A stretch of 9,005 nucleotides of DNA from Lentisphaeria bacterium UBA1724 (GTDB taxonomy: Bacteria > Verrucomicrobiota > Lentisphaeria > Oligosphaerales > Oligosphaeraceae): the NCBI GenBank assembly GCA_002315885.1, contig DCIO01000012.1, positions 1 through 9,005 on the forward strand. The letters run 5' to 3'. Below are positions 4,323 to 9,005 of the stretch, in pieces (within the stretch, counting starts at the first letter, position 1; each line of letters starts with the position of its first letter). The notes beneath the pieces are model-generated. The model was not told the origin of the DNA, searched no databases, and was given only the letters and a program-made list of their open reading frames with translations. The position numbers and the translations under genes are program-made.

Positions 4323-6155
4323 ATGGTATTTCTGATTCCCACACCGAAAAAAGCCTCCTTCGGCAGTGTTCCTGAATTCTCCTGGAATGCCCTTGAGGAC
4401 ATCCTCCTCCCCGCCAACTACGGCAGGCCGTTATTGTTGGCGGCACTGAATCTGGCGGACGACTTCCAGGCACTCACGGGAACCCGCATCCGATTTGCCT
4501 GCGGCGAGGCCGTGGGAATGCCAATCCGCCTGGAAATCTCCGCAAAAATCAAAGGCATTGACGCCTACCGCCTACGAGGTGACAGCAAGGGCATTCTCCT
4601 GCAGGCACCGACAGAGACGGGCCTCTTCTACGGCATCCAGACCCTCCGGCAGCTCCTGCGCCAGGGCGATACCCGCTATCCCGCATTCGACATCCAGGAT
4701 GCCGCAGACTATCCCAACCGTGGGTTCTACCAGGACGCCACGCGGGGCGCAATTCCCACCCTAGAGACCCTTTTCCAGCTAGTGGACAAGATGGCCTTCT
4801 ATAAGCTGAACCACCTGGAACTCTATATCGAGCACACTTTCGCATTGGCGAAGCACCCCGACATCTGGGAGGGCGCCGATCCCCTGACCGCCGAGGAAAT
4901 CCTCCGCCTGCAGGACTACTGCAACGAGCGCAATATCGACCTGGTGCCCTCCATCGCCACCTTCGGCCATTGCTACATGGCCATGCGCAGCAAGCGCCTG
5001 GAGGACTTGAACGAGCTGGATGTGAAGGGCTCTGAATTCCCCTTCTCCTTCCGGGACCGCATGCAGCACGCCACCCTCAATCCCTCCGATCCACGCTCCA
5101 TCAAGCTGGTGGCGGATATCCTGGGTGAATTCCTGCCACTCTTCAAGAGCAAATACTGCAATATCTGCGGTGACGAGACCTTCGACCTAGGACGCGGCAA
5201 GAACAAGCACCTGGTGAAATCCGAGGAGGATATCCAGAAGCTCTACATGACTTTCCTGAAGAAGATCATGGCCCTGGTGACCAAACAGGGAAAGATCCCC
5301 ATGTTCTGGGGTGATGTGATTGGTGACAACAGCAAATTGCTGAAGGAACTCCCGAAGGATGTGATTCCCCTGGAATGGGATTACGGTCCCGAAGCAACCC
5401 GCCGAGATACCGCGAAGCTGGCTGCCGCCACACCGAATTTCTGGGTCGTGCCAGGCACGGGCTGCTGGAGCCGCTGGCTGACGCCAATCCATATCGCCTA
5501 CAAGAACATCCTGAATTACGCCAAGAAGGGCCTGAAGTATCACGCAAAGGGCCTCCTCAACACCAACTGGGGCGACCGGGGGAATGTCAATCTGCCTGCC
5601 ATCTCCTGGCACGGCTTTGCCTACGGCGCGGCATGCGCCTGGAATACCGCCGCCAGCCAGGACATCGACGCCTTCAACAAAGCGCTGGACCGCCTGGAAT
5701 TCGGTGCGGTGGGCTTCTGCGATGCCTGGATGAAATTCGAGAAGCTGACCACCACCGCCTGGGGACACGTGGCACAATGGGTGGACCCCACCAAGGAAAG
5801 CACCTTCGAGGCAGATTACGCGGACTCCATCGATTTCGCGGCCACAAGAAAGGCGATTCCCGTCCTGGAGAAGGCATACGTGAAATTCAGCAACTGCCTG
5901 GCAAACGCACACCCGCAGGACCCCTACGCCCGAGAGGAGCTGCTCTTCGGCGCACAAATGACCATCCTCATGCACAAGGTCATCGCCACCATCAAATTCC
6001 CCAACGACAGGGCCGCCAACTGGAAACTGGCTGACGACATCCGACACCAGGAAGTCCAGTTCTGCCAGCTCTGGCACCGCAGAAACAAGCCCTCCGAATA
6101 CTACCGCATCAAAGGCGCACTGCTGGATGTGGCACGAAAATTGGATACACTCTAA
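4323..6155 (+). CDS. GH20-type beta-N-acetylhexosaminidase-like enzyme
   Basis: This 610-residue protein resembles glycoside hydrolase family 20, which removes terminal N-acetylhexosamines by substrate-assisted catalysis. Residues ~1-115 look like the GH20b N-terminal domain (ending GILLQAPTETGLFYGIQTLRQLL). The (beta/alpha)8 barrel starts at ~129 with DYPNRGFYQDATRG; R133 fits the conserved substrate-binding Arg. ATFGH ends at H216. NICGDET gives D284-E285, matching the catalytic Asp-Glu pair of family 20, although the usual HxGGDE is here NICGDE. Later barrel motifs include FWGD (~328-331) and NTNWGD (W416). No signal peptide or membrane segment is visible, so it is probably cytoplasmic and acts on imported oligosaccharides. 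The start has no Shine-Dalgarno, but no other in-frame start lies in the nearby upstream sequence. The GH42-like gene follows after 52 bp, probably as an operon. Substrate within GH20 is uncertain. Confidence 0.85.
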   Translation: MVFLIPTPKKASFGSVPEFSWNALEDILLPANYGRPLLLAALNLADDFQALTGTRIRFACGEAVGMPIRLEISAKIKGIDAYRLRGDSKGILLQAPTETGLFYGIQTLRQLLRQGDTRYPAFDIQDAADYPNRGFYQDATRGAIPTLETLFQLVDKMAFYKLNHLELYIEHTFALAKHPDIWEGADPLTAEEILRLQDYCNERNIDLVPSIATFGHCYMAMRSKRLEDLNELDVKGSEFPFSFRDRMQHATLNPSDPRSIKLVADILGEFLPLFKSKYCNICGDETFDLGRGKNKHLVKSEEDIQKLYMTFLKKIMALVTKQGKIPMFWGDVIGDNSKLLKELPKDVIPLEWDYGPEATRRDTAKLAAATPNFWVVPGTGCWSRWLTPIHIAYKNILNYAKKGLKYHAKGLLNTNWGDRGNVNLPAISWHGFAYGAACAWNTAASQDIDAFNKALDRLEFGAVGFCDAWMKFEKLTTTAWGHVAQWVDPTKESTFEADYADSIDFAATRKAIPVLEKAYVKFSNCLANAHPQDPYAREELLFGAQMTILMHKVIATIKFPNDRAANWKLADDIRHQEVQFCQLWHRRNKPSEYYRIKGALLDVARKLDTL

Positions 6156-6194
6156 TCATCGTTTTCACTTTTTTTAAAAATAGAAACTTCCCAC

Positions 6195-6200
6195 AGGAGG
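6195..6200 (+). promoter_or_regulatory. Strong ribosome binding site of the GH42-like gene
   Basis: A perfect AGGAGG lies 7 nt before the ATG at 6208. It is the best Shine-Dalgarno in the window and fixes this start. It contrasts with the preceding GH20-like gene, which has none. Confidence 0.85.
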
Positions 6201-6207
6201 CAACACT

Positions 6208-8970
6208 ATGCGTAAAGTCCTGTTTCTTCTTTGCTGTTTAGCACTGAGTCTATTCGCTGGTCCGAAAGCCCAGTGGATTACCTATCCCGAGGATTTTTCG
6301 GAAGGCATCAACAAGGAGCGCTATCTGCGCACCGAGTTCACAGTCGCCGACAAGCCCATCCGGCAGGCCATAGCCTGCTATGTCATCGATGACACAGGAA
6401 ATGTCTTCATCAACGGCACGAACATCAGCAAGGAAGCCAAGCGCGTCGAGCAATTCCCAAAATCCAGACAGTTCGATGTCACCCAATACATCACCCGCGG
6501 TGACAACGCCATTGGCGTCATTGTCATCAATGGCGGTGGCCGTGGCGGTGCCATCCTGCGCCTTACCATCACCTACCAGGATGGCACCATCCAAGAACTC
6601 TTCACCGACACCACCTGGAAGGGCTCCCGCGTGAACCCCGACGGCTGGAGCAATGCCGGATTTGCCGCCCAGGATTGGGTCGTCCCCAACTCCATGGGTG
6701 ACTACAACACCGATCCCTGGGTGACCATGTACGACATGGTGGCATTCTATGCCGCCGATGACGCGAAGGTGGAATTGGAGCGCCGTCACCAGAATGACGT
6801 GAAGCTCAAGCAGCTCCTGGAACAGCTCTCCAAGGAACCCCTGGAACAGGCGAAGATCACCTACGTGAATGGCGGCGCCCGCTTTGATATCGGCGGAAAA
6901 CTCTACCGCCCAGTCCTCTACAACAGCAACTTCGGCTGGAGAGACACACCGAATTTCCGGGAGAAGATCGCCAATTTCGAGGCCTCGGACATGAATCTGA
7001 TCTCCTTCGGTATCGAAGCGGACAAATTCTGGAAAGGCACTGGCAAATTCGACTACAAGGCTTTGGACAAGGCGTTGGCGGATGCCTTCGCCATGGCACC
7101 CAACGCACGCTTCATGTTCGACATCGGTTTCTCCCACGGCCCCAAGTGGTGGAACGAAGAGCATCCCGATGAATTGGTCAAGTATGCCCGGGAGGACAAG
7201 CACCACTCCAAAGGCGATTGCATCGGCAACTACGCCGCGCCCTCCTACGCTTCCGAAGTCTGGCTGCGGGAGGCCTCCGAGGTGGTCCGTCGCGTGGTGG
7301 AATACATCGAAAACAGCCCCTACGGCAGACACGTCTTCGCATATCGTCTGGATGCGGGCGTCTATATGGAATGGCACTACTACGGCATGGCAGGCGCTAT
7401 GCCCGATATCAGCGAACCAATGATCAAATTCTTCCGGAATTTCCTCCGAGAAAAGTACGGCAATGACGTGGCGAAACTCCGGGCCGCCTGGGATCTGCCC
7501 TACGTCACCTTCGAGGAAGCCCTGCCGCCTCCCGAAGACATCCGCCTGGAATATCTGGACGACACCCTCCGCCATCCCATCCAGAATGCCTGGAGCATCG
7601 ACTTCCTACAGTGCATCCAGCGCTCTCTGCGGGACGCGCTGCTGACCCTGAACAAGACCGCAAAGGACGCCAGCAAGGGCCGCGCCCTGGTGGGCAACTA
7701 CTGCGGATACTTCTTCGGCATGGGATACACTGCCGAGGGATGGCATCTGGTGAACGACGAACTCATCCGCTCACCATACGTGGATTTCCAGGTCTCTCCC
7801 TGCTGCTACGGCGGTTTCTATCGCGGACTGGGAAGCTCACAGATGGCGCGCAGCCTCACCGCTTCCTATCGCCTGCACAACAAGATCACCATCTTCGAGG
7901 CAGATGGACGAACCTACCTGCTGGAGCCCGGCGCCAACCAGCGCTACGCCAATACCCTCCAGGAAAGTGTCGCCACACTCTCCCGTGACCTAGCCCAGGG
8001 CATCAGCAAAGGCTGCGCATACTGGTACTACGATTTCGGACGCGATTGGTACAACGACCCGGAAATCCTCAAGTTCTTCCACAACATCGCACCCGTCTAT
8101 GATTCCATCAAGGACTTCACTTCCGCCGCGGAAATCGCATTCATCGGTGACTGGGAGAGCGCATACTACCACGCCGTCCAGGACCACGGCGGCGGTCCTC
8201 TGACCTACATCGGCGTCAACTACATCACCCACGAATTGAAGAAGGCGGGTCTCCAGTTCGACGCATACTCCTTTGCAGACCTGGACGACCCCGCCCTGAA
8301 GAACTACAAGGTGTACATCTTCCCGCAGCTGGTCTATATGACCCCCGAAAAACTGGAGAAGCTCAATGCCCTCAAGACGGAAGGCAAGACACTCATCTTC
8401 ATGGGCGTCCCTGGCTGGCTCACCCCCGATGGCCCCGATACCGACTCCATCTACGCCACCACGGGCATCCGCGTCAATCTCTATGAACGCACCGCAAAAT
8501 ACACCACAATGCTCCGGGACGGCTCTTTCATGGATGCCTACGGACTGGACGAAGTGGCACACAGATACTCGCCCGTCCTGGAAATCCGCGACGAAAAGGC
8601 GGAAATCCTGGGCACCGTGAAAGTGGATGGCTTCAAGCGAGTGGGCTCCTACGGACGCAAGAAGAACGACGATGGGTCCGTGACCTATCTCTGCAACTCA
8701 CCCGTCATCAACACCCCCGAATTGCGTAGAATCGCAAAGGACGCAGGCGTGCACATTTACTGTGATAGCGACAACGGCGTGGTCTACGCCAACAACGCCA
8801 TGATCTCCTTCCACACGGCCACACCTGGCGAATACACCCTCCACGCCAAGAAACCCGTGAAGTGGACCATGCTCTATCCCGAAAAGAAGGAATTCCCCGA
8901 AATCCAGCAGGATATGACCTTCAACGCCCCCGAAACCGATACCTATATCTTCGCCATCGAAGAACCCTAG
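6208..8970 (+). CDS. Exported GH42-like glycosidase with sugar-binding-like N-domain
   Basis: This 920-residue protein begins with a Sec signal peptide (MRKVLFLLCCLALSLFA, cleavage near A17/G18). Residues ~22-175 are a jelly-roll domain like the N-domains of alpha-L-rhamnosidases and GH2 enzymes (WITYPEDF, DDTGNVFING). A helical linker (~190-220) leads to a TIM barrel (~229-600) with GH42-like segments: GPKWWNEEHPDEL, FLREKYGNDVAKLRAAWDLP and IFEADGRTY. Likely catalytic residues are E388 (YMEWHYYG) and E564 (IFEADGR); their 176-residue separation fits the 171 I recall for Thermus A4 beta-galactosidase. Residues ~640-770 resemble the GH42 trimerisation domain, and a small beta domain ends the chain. 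The expected Asn-Glu acid/base motif is absent (Met-Glu instead), so it may belong to a distinct or uncharacterised clan GH-A family. It probably acts in the periplasm or outside the cell, alongside the upstream GH20-like enzyme. Substrate is unknown; beta-galactoside is only a guess. Confidence 0.82.
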   Translation: MRKVLFLLCCLALSLFAGPKAQWITYPEDFSEGINKERYLRTEFTVADKPIRQAIACYVIDDTGNVFINGTNISKEAKRVEQFPKSRQFDVTQYITRGDNAIGVIVINGGGRGGAILRLTITYQDGTIQELFTDTTWKGSRVNPDGWSNAGFAAQDWVVPNSMGDYNTDPWVTMYDMVAFYAADDAKVELERRHQNDVKLKQLLEQLSKEPLEQAKITYVNGGARFDIGGKLYRPVLYNSNFGWRDTPNFREKIANFEASDMNLISFGIEADKFWKGTGKFDYKALDKALADAFAMAPNARFMFDIGFSHGPKWWNEEHPDELVKYAREDKHHSKGDCIGNYAAPSYASEVWLREASEVVRRVVEYIENSPYGRHVFAYRLDAGVYMEWHYYGMAGAMPDISEPMIKFFRNFLREKYGNDVAKLRAAWDLPYVTFEEALPPPEDIRLEYLDDTLRHPIQNAWSIDFLQCIQRSLRDALLTLNKTAKDASKGRALVGNYCGYFFGMGYTAEGWHLVNDELIRSPYVDFQVSPCCYGGFYRGLGSSQMARSLTASYRLHNKITIFEADGRTYLLEPGANQRYANTLQESVATLSRDLAQGISKGCAYWYYDFGRDWYNDPEILKFFHNIAPVYDSIKDFTSAAEIAFIGDWESAYYHAVQDHGGGPLTYIGVNYITHELKKAGLQFDAYSFADLDDPALKNYKVYIFPQLVYMTPEKLEKLNALKTEGKTLIFMGVPGWLTPDGPDTDSIYATTGIRVNLYERTAKYTTMLRDGSFMDAYGLDEVAHRYSPVLEIRDEKAEILGTVKVDGFKRVGSYGRKKNDDGSVTYLCNSPVINTPELRRIAKDAGVHIYCDSDNGVVYANNAMISFHTATPGEYTLHAKKPVKWTMLYPEKKEFPEIQQDMTFNAPETDTYIFAIEEP

Positions 8971-9005
8971 GGAGCCTTTACCCTGCGGGCCGAAGGCGGT
9001 ACGGG
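8966..9005. repeat. Start of a GC-rich intergenic element (truncated)
   Basis: CCTAGGGAG at 8966-8974 overlaps the stop codon of the GH42-like gene. The same 9-mer occurs in reverse complement at 57-65, in the array after pre-pilin gene 1. GC-rich DNA with small inverted motifs follows until the window ends. It may belong to the same intergenic repeat family as 1-83, but 40 bases are too few to be sure. Confidence 0.4.

Noticed and set aside
5187..6077. Long reverse open frame inside the GH20-like gene
   Set aside because: Low-complexity Val/Gly/His-rich translation typical of an antisense shadow; the forward frame holds the family motifs.
6250..7575. 441-codon reverse open frame inside the GH42-like gene
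   Set aside because: Antisense shadow with no recognisable domain; the forward gene has a signal peptide and a perfect AGGAGG.

Overview
The window looks like chromosomal DNA from a PVC-superphylum bacterium, most likely a Lentisphaeria/Victivallis-like organism. This is inferred from gene content: two pre-pilin-like proteins with the H-X9-DG C-terminal motif (abundant in Lentisphaerae and Planctomycetes), two cupin/AraC regulators and two large carbohydrate-active enzymes, with inconsistent use of Shine-Dalgarno sites. No taxonomic marker gene is present, so the placement is a judgement.

Layout. 1-89: downstream flank of the first gene, a 9-bp CCTAGG-rich tandem array interrupted by a perfect 8-bp hairpin. 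90-947 (-): pre-pilin-like protein 1. 948-1264: gene-free region with an AT-rich dyad, three GC-rich hairpins and copy 1 of a composite intergenic repeat. 1265-2161 (+): AraC regulator 1. 2162-2273: convergent gap filled by copy 2 of the repeat. 2274-3131 (-): AraC regulator 2. 3132-3311: divergent gap with a long inverted repeat. 3312-4172 (+): pre-pilin-like protein 2. 4323-6155 (+): GH20-type beta-N-acetylhexosaminidase-like enzyme without a signal peptide. 6208-8970 (+): exported GH42-like glycosidase with a sugar-binding-like N-terminal domain. 8966-9005: start of another GC-rich intergenic element, cut by the window edge.

The left half is mirror-symmetric: pre-pilin 1 (-) / AraC 1 (+) faces AraC 2 (-) / pre-pilin 2 (+), so two divergent regulator/pre-pilin pairs sit tail to tail. 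The right half is a likely two-gene glycosidase operon (52-bp gap, strong ribosome binding site on the second gene). A reasonable but unproven reading is a glycan-utilisation locus. The exported GH42-like enzyme would trim glycans outside the cytoplasm, the GH20-like enzyme would remove terminal N-acetylhexosamines from imported pieces, and the AraC proteins would sense sugars through their cupin domains and control the neighbouring pre-pilin and/or enzyme genes. No transporter, sulfatase or secretion machinery is present in the window.

The best candidates for something undescribed are the mirrored AraC/pre-pilin modules with dyads in their shared promoter regions, the composite heptamer-hairpin-heptamer repeat flanking AraC 1, and the atypical catalytic motifs of the GH42-like protein. 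No CRISPR array, transposase, tRNA or rRNA was seen.
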